NCBI RefSeq assembly: GCF_036924515.1
Contig: NZ_JAZHRR010000001.1
Span: forward strand, 2,265,001 to 2,329,000
DNA from: Bradyrhizobium sp. AZCC 1610
GTDB lineage: Bacteria > Pseudomonadota > Alphaproteobacteria > Rhizobiales > Xanthobacteraceae
DNA length: 64,000 nucleotides
Direction of reading: 5' to 3'
The translations under genes and the position numbers were made by a program. The notes beneath the pieces are model-generated. The model was not told where the DNA came from, did not search any database, and saw only the letters and a program-made list of their open reading frames with translations. Below are positions 26,168 through 34,112 of the stretch, in pieces; positions within the stretch are counted from its first letter, which is position 1, and every line of letters starts with the position of its first letter.

Positions 26168-27487
26168 ATGCTACGCAACAAACTGATGCTGGCCGCAGCC
26201 ATCCTTTCGGGCGGGGCATTTGCCTCTCCTGCTGCAGCCCAGAACGAGCAGTTCATCCCGATACTATCCTACAGGACGGGCGCGTACGCCGTGAATGGCG
26301 TGCCGTACGCAAACGGCGTGGCCGACTATTACAACCTTGTCAACGAGCGCGACGGCGGCATCAATGGCGTCAAGCTTTTGGTCGAGGAATGCGAAACCGG
26401 CTACGCCACCGACAAGGGCGTTGAATGTTACGAGCGCCTCAAAGGGAGGGGCCCGACCGGCGCGGCCTTCATCAATCCGCTGTCGACCGGCATTACATTC
26501 GCCCTCACCGAAAAGACCGCGACCGACAAGATCCCGATTATCACGATGGGCTATGGCCGCGCCGATTCCAAGAACGGAGCCGTGTTCGCGTACAATTTTC
26601 CGCTGCTCGGCACGTACTGGTCCGCAGCCGATATCGCGATCCAGCACATCGCCAAGGAGGTCGGCGGTTTCGACAAGCTGAAAGGCAAGAAGATTTCGCT
26701 GCTCTATCACGACAGCCCTTACGGCAAGGAGCCGATCCCGATGCTGCAGGTGCTGGCAAAGAAGAACGGCTTCGAGTTTACGCCGATCCCAGTCACGCAC
26801 CCCGGTGTCGAACAGAAGTCGCAATGGCTGGCGATCCGCCAAAACCGGCCGGACTATGTCCTGGTCTGGGGCTGGGGCGTCATGAACGGCACGGCAGTCA
26901 AGGAAGCGGCGGCCGTTGCCTATCCGCGCGAAAAGATGATCGGTGTGTGGTGGTCAGGCGCAGAGCCGGACGTGACGCCGGCAGGCGATCAAGCCACTGG
27001 CTACAAGGCGCTGATGCTTCAGCATGGCGCAGGCAAATTCCCCGTGCATGCTGACATAGAGAAGCACGTCTATGCGAAGGGCAAGGGGGCCTCGGAGCCT
27101 GGCAAGGTCGGCGAAGTTCTCTATAACCGCGGCATGGTGAATGCCATGCTCGGCGTGGAGGCGATCCGGAAGGCGCAGGAAAAGTTCGGCAAGAAGCCGC
27201 TGACGGGCGAGCAGGTCCGCTGGGGTCTTGAGAACCTCAACCTCTCTGAAGCACGCATTAAGGAAATGGGCTTCGAGGGCATGTTGAAGCCGATCAAGAT
27301 TTCCTGCTCCGACCACGAGGGCGCGCGGGACGGGCGCGTACAGCAGTGGGACGGCAAGGGCTGGAAAATCATCTCCGACTGGTACACGGCCAACCAGTCC
27401 GACACCGAACCACTCGTCAATGATATTTCCTCGAAATATGCCGCGGAGAAGAACATCCAGCCGCGCGACTGCTCGAAAGAAAGCTGA
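26168..27487 (+). CDS. LIV-type periplasmic solute-binding protein
   Basis: 439-residue receptor with a Sec signal peptide (MLRNKLMLAAAILSGGAFASPAAAQ). It belongs to the periplasmic-binding-protein type I fold (KGRGPTGAAFINPLSTGITF, WAIRQNRPDYVLVWGWGVMN) and is longer than LivK, matching receptors of ligase-linked LIV systems. AGAGAGGAGG precedes the ATG. It delivers the ligand to the upstream permease pair. The ligand is unknown, but the ligase points to a carboxylic acid. Confidence 0.9.
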   Translation: MLRNKLMLAAAILSGGAFASPAAAQNEQFIPILSYRTGAYAVNGVPYANGVADYYNLVNERDGGINGVKLLVEECETGYATDKGVECYERLKGRGPTGAAFINPLSTGITFALTEKTATDKIPIITMGYGRADSKNGAVFAYNFPLLGTYWSAADIAIQHIAKEVGGFDKLKGKKISLLYHDSPYGKEPIPMLQVLAKKNGFEFTPIPVTHPGVEQKSQWLAIRQNRPDYVLVWGWGVMNGTAVKEAAAVAYPREKMIGVWWSGAEPDVTPAGDQATGYKALMLQHGAGKFPVHADIEKHVYAKGKGASEPGKVGEVLYNRGMVNAMLGVEAIRKAQEKFGKKPLTGEQVRWGLENLNLSEARIKEMGFEGMLKPIKISCSDHEGARDGRVQQWDGKGWKIISDWYTANQSDTEPLVNDISSKYAAEKNIQPRDCSKES

Positions 27488-27561
27488 ACGCTTCCCGGCG
27501 ATCCGGGAGGAGCGTCTCCTCCCGGATCCTTCGAAAGCTGCAACCGTTTGGAGAGGACCGC

Positions 27562-28416
27562 GTGTCAATCCCCAAGGCTTCTGCCCCCAAGGATTCTACG
27601 GCGACAGAAGCGGCAGCGCCGTTTCTGTCGGTCAATAACATCGAGGTGGTCTACAGTCACGTCATCCTCGTGTTGAAGGGGGTATCGCTGGATGTGCCGC
27701 GGGGCGGAATTGTCGCGCTTCTCGGCGCCAATGGCGCGGGCAAGACAACGACGCTGAAGGCGGTCTCCAATCTGCTGCATGCGGAGCGCGGCGAGGTCAC
27801 CAAGGGCTCGATCCTGTTCGACGGCGTCGAAGTGCAGTCCCTGTCGCCAAACGAGGTGGTGCGGCGCGGCTGCATTCAGGTGATGGAGGGACGGCGTTGC
27901 TTCGCTCACCTCACGGTCGAAGAGAATCTCCTGACCGGCGCCTTCACACGTAGGGACGGCAAGGCCGCGATCGCGCAGGATCTGGAGCGAGTCTATGCCT
28001 ATTTCCCCCGTCTCGGGGAGCGGCGTAGTTCGACCGCCGGCTATACGTCCGGCGGCGAACAGCAGATGTGTGTGATCGGCCGTGCGCTGATGTCGCGCCC
28101 GAAGATGATCCTGCTCGACGAGCCTTCGATGGGCCTCGCGCCGCAGATAGTCGAAGAGATCTTCGAGATCGTGAGGGATCTGAACGTCAAGGAAGGTGTC
28201 TCGTTTCTTCTCGCCGAGCAGAACACCAATATGGCACTCAAATACGCCAACCACGGATATATCCTCGAAAATGGCCGCGTGGTGATGGATGGCGAGGCCA
28301 GGGCGCTCGCTGCGAATGAGGACGTCAAGGAATTTTATCTTGGTGTCGCCGGGGAGAAGCGAAAATCATTCCGCGATGTGAAGCACTACAAGCGGCGCAA
28401 ACGCTGGCTCATTTAG
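27562..28416 (+). CDS. LIV-type ABC transporter ATPase (LivF-like)
   Basis: 284-residue second ATPase of the importer, starting at GTG with GGAGAGG upstream. Walker A is GANGAGKTT, the signature is SGGEQQMCVIGRAL and Walker B is MILLDEPSMGL. LivF features QVMEGRRCFAHLTVEENL and LAEQNTNMALKYANHGYILENG are present. It carries an unusual basic C-terminal tail (EKRKSFRDVKHYKRRKRWLI). It ends the operon and is followed by a hairpin before the convergent universal stress gene. Confidence 0.93.
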   Translation: MSIPKASAPKDSTATEAAAPFLSVNNIEVVYSHVILVLKGVSLDVPRGGIVALLGANGAGKTTTLKAVSNLLHAERGEVTKGSILFDGVEVQSLSPNEVVRRGCIQVMEGRRCFAHLTVEENLLTGAFTRRDGKAAIAQDLERVYAYFPRLGERRSSTAGYTSGGEQQMCVIGRALMSRPKMILLDEPSMGLAPQIVEEIFEIVRDLNVKEGVSFLLAEQNTNMALKYANHGYILENGRVVMDGEARALAANEDVKEFYLGVAGEKRKSFRDVKHYKRRKRWLI

Positions 28417-28453
28417 GCAGTGGCGCCAAGCGATCGGCGCGCGTTGAATGGCT

Positions 28454-28472
28454 CGCCGCGCGAGGCGCGGCG
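28454..28472. terminator. Candidate hairpin between convergent genes
   Basis: CGCCGCGC and GCGCGGCG pair perfectly around a GAG loop, between the LivF-like gene and the leftward universal stress gene. There is no following T-run on either strand, so it may be an attenuating or rho-linked hairpin and not a classical terminator. Confidence 0.4.
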
Positions 28473-28511
28473 CAAGACCAGACTGTGGTTTTGTCTCGCA
28501 CCGGCATCCGA

Positions 28512-29330
28512 TCAGTGCGACATCAATGTCGGTTTGGTCATCGAGGCAAGCATACCACGTGTCGTTCCGCCAAGAATAAATTCCCGCAGCCGGGAATGCC
28601 CGTACCCGCCCATGACAATGAGGTCGGCACCTGTATCGGCTGCATATGACAGAATTGCATTGGAAACATCGATCTTGCTGACGGGAATGCGCTCAATGGT
28701 GGCGTTTACTCCGTGACGGGTCAGGTGGATCGCGATATCCGCACCCGGAAGGTCTGCGCTTTTGGCGCTCTGAGTGTCCGCAACAACAATACTCGTCGTG
28801 CCGGAGCGGGTAAGAAACGGCATGGCATCGGCGACCGCTCGGGCGGCTGCCCGGCTGCCATCCCAGCACACCATGACATGATCGAGTTTGAGGCGATCCT
28901 GCTGAATAAAAGGTACGATGAGCACCGGTCTTCCGGATTCGAACAGCGCCGCCTCAATAACGATATTCGTTCGATGATCCCGGTCCCTTTCAAACTGGCC
29001 AATGACGGAAAGATCGAATCGTCTTGCGATATGCGCAAACTGGGTTGGTACGTCGCCAATGTCAGCTTCAATCCTGCGTGTCTCGGCTGAAACGCCGGCG
29101 CGACGCGTCGCCTCGTCAAACGAGGTGGCCACGGACTCTGCGTGTTCTCGGGCTTCAGCTTGCTGTGCTCGAATAAAGTTAGCCGACAGGTCAACGCCAC
29201 CGACTATTGCCGGATAGAAGGAGGTCCCCACGACGTGTGCGCCGAAGGTCTCCGCAACCGATACAGCGTAATTGGAAACGCCATCTTGCGATGTCCCGTA
29301 AGACAGGTTGACAAGAATATCTTTGATCAT
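28512..29330 (-). CDS. Universal stress protein (two Usp domains)
   Basis: 272-residue tandem UspA-type protein, cytoplasmic. The first domain begins MIKDILVNLSYGTSQDG. The second carries the ATP-binding motif MGGYGHSRLREFILGGTTRG near the C-terminus. The start has GGAGG 7 bases upstream; the frame could begin ten codons earlier but lacks a site there. Three GTGTGCAC motifs lie 37-75 bases upstream of the start, in its promoter region. Similar tandem Usp genes in alphaproteobacteria are often induced by low oxygen or stress; no such control can be read here. Confidence 0.9.
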   Translation of the reverse strand: MIKDILVNLSYGTSQDGVSNYAVSVAETFGAHVVGTSFYPAIVGGVDLSANFIRAQQAEAREHAESVATSFDEATRRAGVSAETRRIEADIGDVPTQFAHIARRFDLSVIGQFERDRDHRTNIVIEAALFESGRPVLIVPFIQQDRLKLDHVMVCWDGSRAAARAVADAMPFLTRSGTTSIVVADTQSAKSADLPGADIAIHLTRHGVNATIERIPVSKIDVSNAILSYAADTGADLIVMGGYGHSRLREFILGGTTRGMLASMTKPTLMSH

Positions 29331-29366
29331 GGGTCTGCCTCCAGTTAGGTGATCGCGCATCTACGC

Positions 29367-29405
29367 GTGTGCACTTCGACTTTCGTGTGCACGCTGTGTG
29401 TGCAC
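29367..29405. promoter_or_regulatory. Three GTGTGCAC motifs upstream of the universal stress gene
   Basis: GTGTGCAC occurs at 29367, 29385 and 29398. It contains the palindrome GTGCAC. Further copies in pairs spaced 11 bases apart occur at 29632/29643 and 37561/37572, with a near match (TTGTGCAC) at 29755 and GTGTGCAA variants at 31429 and 31472. The clustering in non-coding DNA of one island suggests an operator, but the regulator is unknown. Confidence 0.45.
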
Positions 29406-29581
29406 TGAGAATGCGAAAGCGCGATTGTCGCTTCCAATCTGGACCTATTTGATCCTAGAAGAACTAGGATGCCGATGCTTGGTCGCGCGAAAATTTTTCA
29501 GTCGGTCCAATCACATCGGATCGAGTGGAGGCAAGATAGATCAATGAAATGAACGACTTACACTGGAAATTATCTACAGCG

Positions 29582-29672
29582 CCCATGATGGATTGGAGTG
29601 AGAGTTCAACTCTTTCAACTAGTTGGAAGGCGTGTGCACGACGTGTGCACCGGGAGATCTAGAAAAATCAAT
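29582..29672 (+). repeat. Long direct repeat, copy A
   Basis: About 90 bases matching copy B at 37508-37600. The first 27 bases agree at 26 positions, and the last 39, from the first GTGTGCAC, agree at about 35. The middle is more diverged. Each copy carries two GTGTGCAC motifs 11 bases apart followed by CGGGAGATC. The copies are in the same orientation, 7.9 kb apart, and bracket the repeat-protein/secretion island. Confidence 0.85.
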
Positions 29673-30045
29673 TGAATGCAAGCGGCGGTCGTTCGTTGGA
29701 TTGATGTGACGTCCGCAGAAGCCGCGCGGCCTAGGCGGCATAGAGACAAGTCGTTTGTGCACCTCCCATCGTTGCGAAATAACCTTCAGCGTCCCGAGCG
29801 CACAAAGTACTTTGGTACGTCTCGCGAAGCGGACACAATCCGCTTCCTCCGCGAAGGTGTCCGGGATCCACGGCAAGGTACCACTGCCCACATCCGAACG
29901 GGCGTAACCGATATCATGTCAACCGTCCGAACGTTTGCGATCCGAATTGGCGACTCGGCTTTTGGCTTGCCGAGGTGACATTCTCTCTTGAGTGCGGCAG
30001 GCGTCCGTCCAGTCGGCGCGCAGCAATTTCGGTGGGGCAACAGCC

Positions 30046-31230
30046 ATGGATCGTCGGAGTGTATCGGAGGGCGTTCCTCTCGGCCGCAAGGATCTGTTCG
30101 GGCACGATGCCCCAGGCTCGTGGTGGCTTCCCCCGAAATCGTGGTCACTCTTCCCGATCCACACGGGAGATAACGGCGCCGGCAATGGTGGCAACGGCCA
30201 TTTTGCAGGGAGCCTGATCGAGAGGAGCTACGCTGCTTTCGAACCGCTCAACGTGGCGCAGGCCGGCTCCCATGCCACAGCCAACGCCTATCAGACGAAC
30301 ATCGTGTATGTTGATCAGTCCGCGACCCAGACCGCGGGAATCGGCGGTGATGGCGGCAATTGGAATGCCGCATCAGGCGGAATGGTCGGCGCGTTCGGGT
30401 CTGTCGTCCCTGGCGTGATCGGTACCGGTGACAACAGCGCCGGCAATGGTGGCGATGGCCACTTTTCCGGATCGATGGTGCATGCGCCCGTCGCGGTCTA
30501 TAGCCCGATCAACATCGCGGTGGCGGGCTCCCATTCGAAGGCCGACGCCCATCAGACGAACATTGCCTATTTTGATCAATCCGCGACCCAGATCGCGGGA
30601 GTTGGCGGTAATGGCGGCAATGGCAATGCCGCATCAGGTGGAAGCGTCGGCGCGTTCGGGTCTGGCGCCTCGGGCGCGATCAGTACGGGTGAGAACAGCG
30701 CCGGCAACGGTGGCGATGGATACGCTTATGGGGGCATCATTCACGCGACCTTTGCGTTTTACTACCCGATCAACATCGCTGTGGCGGGATACAATTCCAC
30801 TGCTCACGCCGAGCAGACAAACGACGTCGTGTTCGATCAATCCGCTGTTCAGATGGCCGGCGTCGGCGGTGATGGCGGGAACGGCAACGCCGCGTTTGGC
30901 GGAACTGCGGACATTTTCTCTTCCATCTTCGATTTGATCGGCTCTGACGTCATCGCGACCGGCCACAACAGCGCCGGCAATGGCGGGAATGGCCATTTCT
31001 CAGGAAGCCTCGTCGACATCAACGTGGCCATTTACGCGCCGATCAACATTGCGGTCGCCGGCTACAATTCAACTGCCGAGGCTCATCAGAGCAACCACGT
31101 TCAGTTCGATCAGAGCGCGATCCAGATTGCCGGCATCGGTGGCGACGGCGGCTACGGCAACGCTGCGCTTGGCGGCGATCTCGCCATGCACCTGTTGGCG
31201 GACCTTCACTTGCTGGATCACCTTGCCTAG
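30046..31230 (+). CDS. Gly/Asn-rich protein with four ~88-residue tandem repeats, probable type I secretion substrate
   Basis: 394-residue protein with no Sec signal. After a 39-residue N-terminal segment, four repeats start at residues 40, 127, 214 and 305. Each opens with TG(D/E/H)N(S/G)AGNGG(N/D)G, continues with a hydrophobic stretch such as PINIAVAG and Q(T/S)N...(D)QSA.Q.AG(V/I)GG(D/N)GG, and ends (N)AA.GG. There is no canonical RTX nonapeptide (GGxGxDxUx). The ATG at 30046 follows GGTGGGG; an earlier frame start adds 18 unlike residues. A second protein with the same opening and closing motifs and a type I ATPase/adaptor pair follow, so secretion by that system is inferred. An extracellular or adhesive role is only a guess. 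Confidence 0.8.
   Translation: MDRRSVSEGVPLGRKDLFGHDAPGSWWLPPKSWSLFPIHTGDNGAGNGGNGHFAGSLIERSYAAFEPLNVAQAGSHATANAYQTNIVYVDQSATQTAGIGGDGGNWNAASGGMVGAFGSVVPGVIGTGDNSAGNGGDGHFSGSMVHAPVAVYSPINIAVAGSHSKADAHQTNIAYFDQSATQIAGVGGNGGNGNAASGGSVGAFGSGASGAISTGENSAGNGGDGYAYGGIIHATFAFYYPINIAVAGYNSTAHAEQTNDVVFDQSAVQMAGVGGDGGNGNAAFGGTADIFSSIFDLIGSDVIATGHNSAGNGGNGHFSGSLVDINVAIYAPINIAVAGYNSTAEAHQSNHVQFDQSAIQIAGIGGDGGYGNAALGGDLAMHLLADLHLLDHLA
30163..31180 (+). repeat. Four tandem coding repeats, period 261-273 bases
   Basis: Repeat units begin at 30163, 30424, 30685 and 30958, giving periods of 261, 261 and 273 bases. The third unit carries a 4-residue insertion in its tail. The ends of each unit (AGNGG and GGDGGN blocks) are more conserved than the middle. 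Confidence 0.88.
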
Positions 31231-31499
31231 AGCCTTTTCCCTTTTCGATCGAATCGAAACGGCGCCCCAGGTTCTGATTTGACGCGTCGTGCTGGCGCGA
31301 ACCTCTCAGCTTCACTTGAAAAGGCTCGAGCGGCGTTGGAGCTGTCCGGATCCCGGCAGCGAGAGCGTAGCATTTCGGGCGTACACCCTCGCTCGGATGA
31401 CATCAGCTTTGGCGGCTAGACCGAGCCGGTGTGCAAATTCAAGATCGTTGCCGTCCACATTGGGACGCACAGTGTGCAAACCGCATCAGGGAGACTCAC
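31231..31499. promoter_or_regulatory. Intergenic region before the second repeat protein, with GTGTGCAA variants
   Basis: 269 bases with no supported gene. GTGTGCAA, a variant of the island motif, occurs at 31429-31436 and 31472-31479, the latter 21 bases before the ATG at 31500. GGGAG 6 bases before the ATG is the ribosome binding site. A separate promoter for the second gene is possible. Confidence 0.4.
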
Positions 31500-32021
31500 A
31501 TGGCAAAGGCATCATTTCCTTCCGACACGATCGTGTTCAAGGCCTCGACCGGCGGCAACAGCGCGGGGAACGGTGGAAACGGTTACAACGAGGGCAATAT
31601 CATCAGCAACCCGAGTATCAAGTTCGAGCCGACCAACAAGGCCGAAGGCGCCGACGTCCACGTCAAGAACGGCGATGACGTTTACCAGAAGGCATACTGG
31701 GACGCCGGCGGTGCGAATGCGAAGGCGGAGAAGCATTCCAAGGCAGAGGGCGGAAAGGCCGTGTCGAACGGCGACCAGGAATCGAAAAGCGGCCATAACA
31801 AATCCGACGTGGATGCCAACACGAAGGCCTATCAGGACAACTGGCTCGCTGCGGACCAGAGCCAGACTGTGATGGCCGGCGTCGGCGGAGACGGCGGAAA
31901 CGACAACAAGGCGGAAGGTGGGGACATCTACTTCAAGGCCAGCATCGAATCCGCGAACCTGAACGACGTGCTTAACGATTCCAAGTACTTCCATATCGAC
32001 GATTCAGGCATGTTCAGCTGA
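31500..32021 (+). CDS. Single-unit Gly/Asn/Lys-rich repeat protein, second probable secretion substrate
   Basis: 173-residue hydrophilic protein sharing the repeat motifs of the preceding gene: STGGNSAGNGGNGYNEG near residue 16 and DQSQTVMAGVGGDGGNDNKAEGGD near 119. A charged, Lys/Asp/Asn-rich insert of about 80 residues separates the two motifs where the larger protein has about 40. There is no signal peptide and no cysteine. GGGAG precedes the ATG by 6 bases; the longer frame has no site. The C-terminus (KYFHIDDSGMFS) could hold a type I signal. It lies 112 bases before the secretion ATPase gene. No known family recognised. Confidence 0.8.
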   Translation: MAKASFPSDTIVFKASTGGNSAGNGGNGYNEGNIISNPSIKFEPTNKAEGADVHVKNGDDVYQKAYWDAGGANAKAEKHSKAEGGKAVSNGDQESKSGHNKSDVDANTKAYQDNWLAADQSQTVMAGVGGDGGNDNKAEGGDIYFKASIESANLNDVLNDSKYFHIDDSGMFS

Positions 32022-32133
32022 TCAATGCCTGTGTGGGGTGAGGCCGGCGGCGCAATGCCGCCGGTTCTCAATTCGTCGCGGAGTCGACGAGGAATGAGCG
32101 GAAGGCTCGGACTTCAGATCTGGCGGGACCGCA

Positions 32134-33867
32134 ATGCTGATGCCACCGCTCCAGCCGCAGAAAATGTCACCGCCGCGGACGCCGTTGAATTCGGCGCTGC
32201 GGGCGTGCGCGGGGTCGCTCGGACTCGTTTTCGCATATAGCTGCAGCTACAACCTTCTTCTTCTCGCGCCTTCCATCTATCTGCTTCAGATCTATGATCG
32301 CGTGCTGTCGAGCCGCAGCGGCGCTACGCTCCTGATGCTGGCGCTCATCGTTGCGTTTACCGTCGTGGTTGGCGGCGTGCTTGATGCGCTGCGCCGCGCT
32401 GCATTGGGCCGGATGGGCGAGTGGCTTGAAGAAGAACTCCATCCGTCAGCGCTGTCCGCGTGCTTCAAATGCGCCCATGCCGATCGGGCGCGGGCATCGG
32501 AGGCATATCGCGATCTTGCGATCCTGCGTCAGTTCGCTCAGTCCGGAGCCTGCTCGACCTTGTTTGACGCGCTCTGGACACCGCTCTTCCTCGGCGTTCT
32601 CTTCCTCGTGCATCCCTTGCTCGGAGTGATAGGCGTGCTCAGCGTGCTTTTCCTGCTGGGTCTCGGGCTTGTCGAAGACTGGCTCACGGAAGCACCGCTG
32701 GCGCGGTCAGCTGGCGCGCTGACGAGGAGCCAGGGATGGTTCGGCATGGCCGCCGCAAACCTCCACGTGATCAGGGCGATGGGAATGCTCGACGGCGCCG
32801 CGCGCCTGATCTGCCAGGCTGCGCAGGACGCAAGGAGCGAGCAAGAGGTGGTCCAACGCCGCCACGAAACCATCATGCTGATCTCCAAACCCGCGCGGGC
32901 GCTGGCGCAGGTACTGATCATGGGCTCTGCCGCCTGGCTCGTCCTGGAACAGAGCAGAAGCCCCGCTATCATATTTGCCACGACCCTGTTGTTCGGACGC
33001 GCGCTCGCCCCCGTTGAAGGGGCGGTTGCAGGCTGGAAGGCATTCGCGATGGCCTTGGCCGCCTACCGCCGGCTCAATGACATCATGTCCGCTGTCACTA
33101 CGGTTGCGAACGTCAGGGCTCTTCCGGAGAGCCCGAAGGGCGGCCTCATCGTCAACAATGTTGGCGTCGCCGTGCCGGGATCGGACCATTGGGTGCTGAA
33201 GGATGTGTCATTCAGCCTCGCACCCGGTGAATGCCTGGGCATCATTGGTCAATCAGGCTCCGGCAAATCCACCCTCGGCAGGATCATCACTGGAATCTCC
33301 GCACCGACGGCAGGTTCTGTCCTGCTCGATGGCATCGACATTCTAGCCCTGCACGATTCGGGCGGCGGTTGGCGCCTCGGATATCTGCCGCAGGATATCG
33401 ATCTCTTCGGAGAAACGGTAAAGGACATCATTGCACGGCTGGACGACGCCGATCTGCAGAAGGTCATTGAAGCAGCGAAGCTGGCCGGCCTTCACGAGAC
33501 GATCATCCGGCTGCCGCAGGCGTATGATACGGTCGTCAATGGCGGAGGGGCCAATCTCCCACGCGGGTTTCGCCAGCGCCTCGGCCTTGCACGGGCGTTC
33601 TTTGGCGACCCGCACCTCGTGGTCCTCGACGAGCCGAACTCCAGCCTGGACTCTCTCGGCGAACACGTGCTCTTCGATGCCATTGAACGGATGAAGGCGG
33701 CCAATACAACTGTCATCATCATCACCCACCGCATAGGGATCCTTGGCGCAACGAACAAGCTTGCCATCATGCAGGGCGGTGCGGTCAGCGCATTCGGAGA
33801 GAGCAGGGAAATTTTCGAAAGGTGTTTGACACGCCCCCAAGTTGCTTCGCGCGAGCCTGTCTCATGA
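32134..33867 (+). CDS. Type I secretion ABC permease/ATPase (PrtD/HlyB-like)
   Basis: 577-residue inner-membrane exporter half-transporter. About six hydrophobic helices span residues 25-310 (SYNLLLLAPSIYLLQIYDRV is the typical PrtD start), followed by a nucleotide-binding domain. Walker A is GQSGSGKST (372-380), Q-loop YLPQDIDLF, Walker B LVVLDEPNSSLD. The signature motif reads LPRGFRQRLGLARA (475-488) instead of LSGGQ. No peptidase (C39) domain is present. The start could be the ATG at 32134 or 32164; no strong SD decides. It overlaps the adaptor gene by four bases. The outer-membrane TolC partner is not in the window. Confidence 0.92.
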   Translation: MLMPPLQPQKMSPPRTPLNSALRACAGSLGLVFAYSCSYNLLLLAPSIYLLQIYDRVLSSRSGATLLMLALIVAFTVVVGGVLDALRRAALGRMGEWLEEELHPSALSACFKCAHADRARASEAYRDLAILRQFAQSGACSTLFDALWTPLFLGVLFLVHPLLGVIGVLSVLFLLGLGLVEDWLTEAPLARSAGALTRSQGWFGMAAANLHVIRAMGMLDGAARLICQAAQDARSEQEVVQRRHETIMLISKPARALAQVLIMGSAAWLVLEQSRSPAIIFATTLLFGRALAPVEGAVAGWKAFAMALAAYRRLNDIMSAVTTVANVRALPESPKGGLIVNNVGVAVPGSDHWVLKDVSFSLAPGECLGIIGQSGSGKSTLGRIITGISAPTAGSVLLDGIDILALHDSGGGWRLGYLPQDIDLFGETVKDIIARLDDADLQKVIEAAKLAGLHETIIRLPQAYDTVVNGGGANLPRGFRQRLGLARAFFGDPHLVVLDEPNSSLDSLGEHVLFDAIERMKAANTTVIIITHRIGILGATNKLAIMQGGAVSAFGESREIFERCLTRPQVASREPVS

Positions 33868-34112
33868 AAATTTCAGTCGCTCACTTCAAACTTCGAGAGG
33901 CTCCACGGTGGTTGAGATCGGCGGCGCCCGCGCTCTGCGACCGGCTTCGCAGTGTCACCTGGATCCGCATCAAACGTTTTCACGGTCTCTTTGCCCGAAG
34001 GGGATGGGCCCGTCTGAAAATTACATTCGCTCACGTCGAGATTTGGGAGGTCCCACGGTGGTTGAGATCGGCGCCGCCGGCGCTCCGCGACCGACTTCGC
34101 GGCGTCACCTGG
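33864..34112 (+). repeat. In-frame segmental duplication in the adaptor N-terminus
   Basis: Two 99-base segments starting at 33864 and 34014 (offset 150 bases, 50 codons) encode related peptides sharing PRWLRSA.PAL.DRLR.VTW. DNA similarity is high around CCACGGTGGTTGAGATCGGC, which is identical in both copies. Confidence 0.88.

Larger units (their letters stand above)
29331..30045. promoter_or_regulatory. Long intergenic region upstream of the repeat-protein gene
   Basis: About 715 bases with no supported gene. It holds the GTGTGCAC clusters, copy A of the long direct repeat, and a 25-codon frame inside copy A (ATG ATG GAT TGG ... to TAG) that copy B interrupts with TGA. The stretch 29400-29680 is lower in GC than the flanking genes. 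Divergent promoters for the Usp gene and the repeat-protein gene must lie here. Confidence 0.5.

Noticed and set aside
29582..29660. 25-codon frame within direct-repeat copy A
   Set aside because: The frame is interrupted by TGA in copy B and has no SD sequence, so it is treated as non-coding repeat DNA.
30163..31180. Tandem repeats considered as a CRISPR array
   Set aside because: The periods are 261-273 bases and in frame, the repeats are coding with variable protein-level conservation, and there are no short identical repeats with unique spacers.
30046..32021. Classical RTX toxin substrates
   Set aside because: The Gly/Asn-rich blocks lack the GGxGxDxUx nonapeptide and its calcium-binding aspartates, so the proteins are not called RTX.
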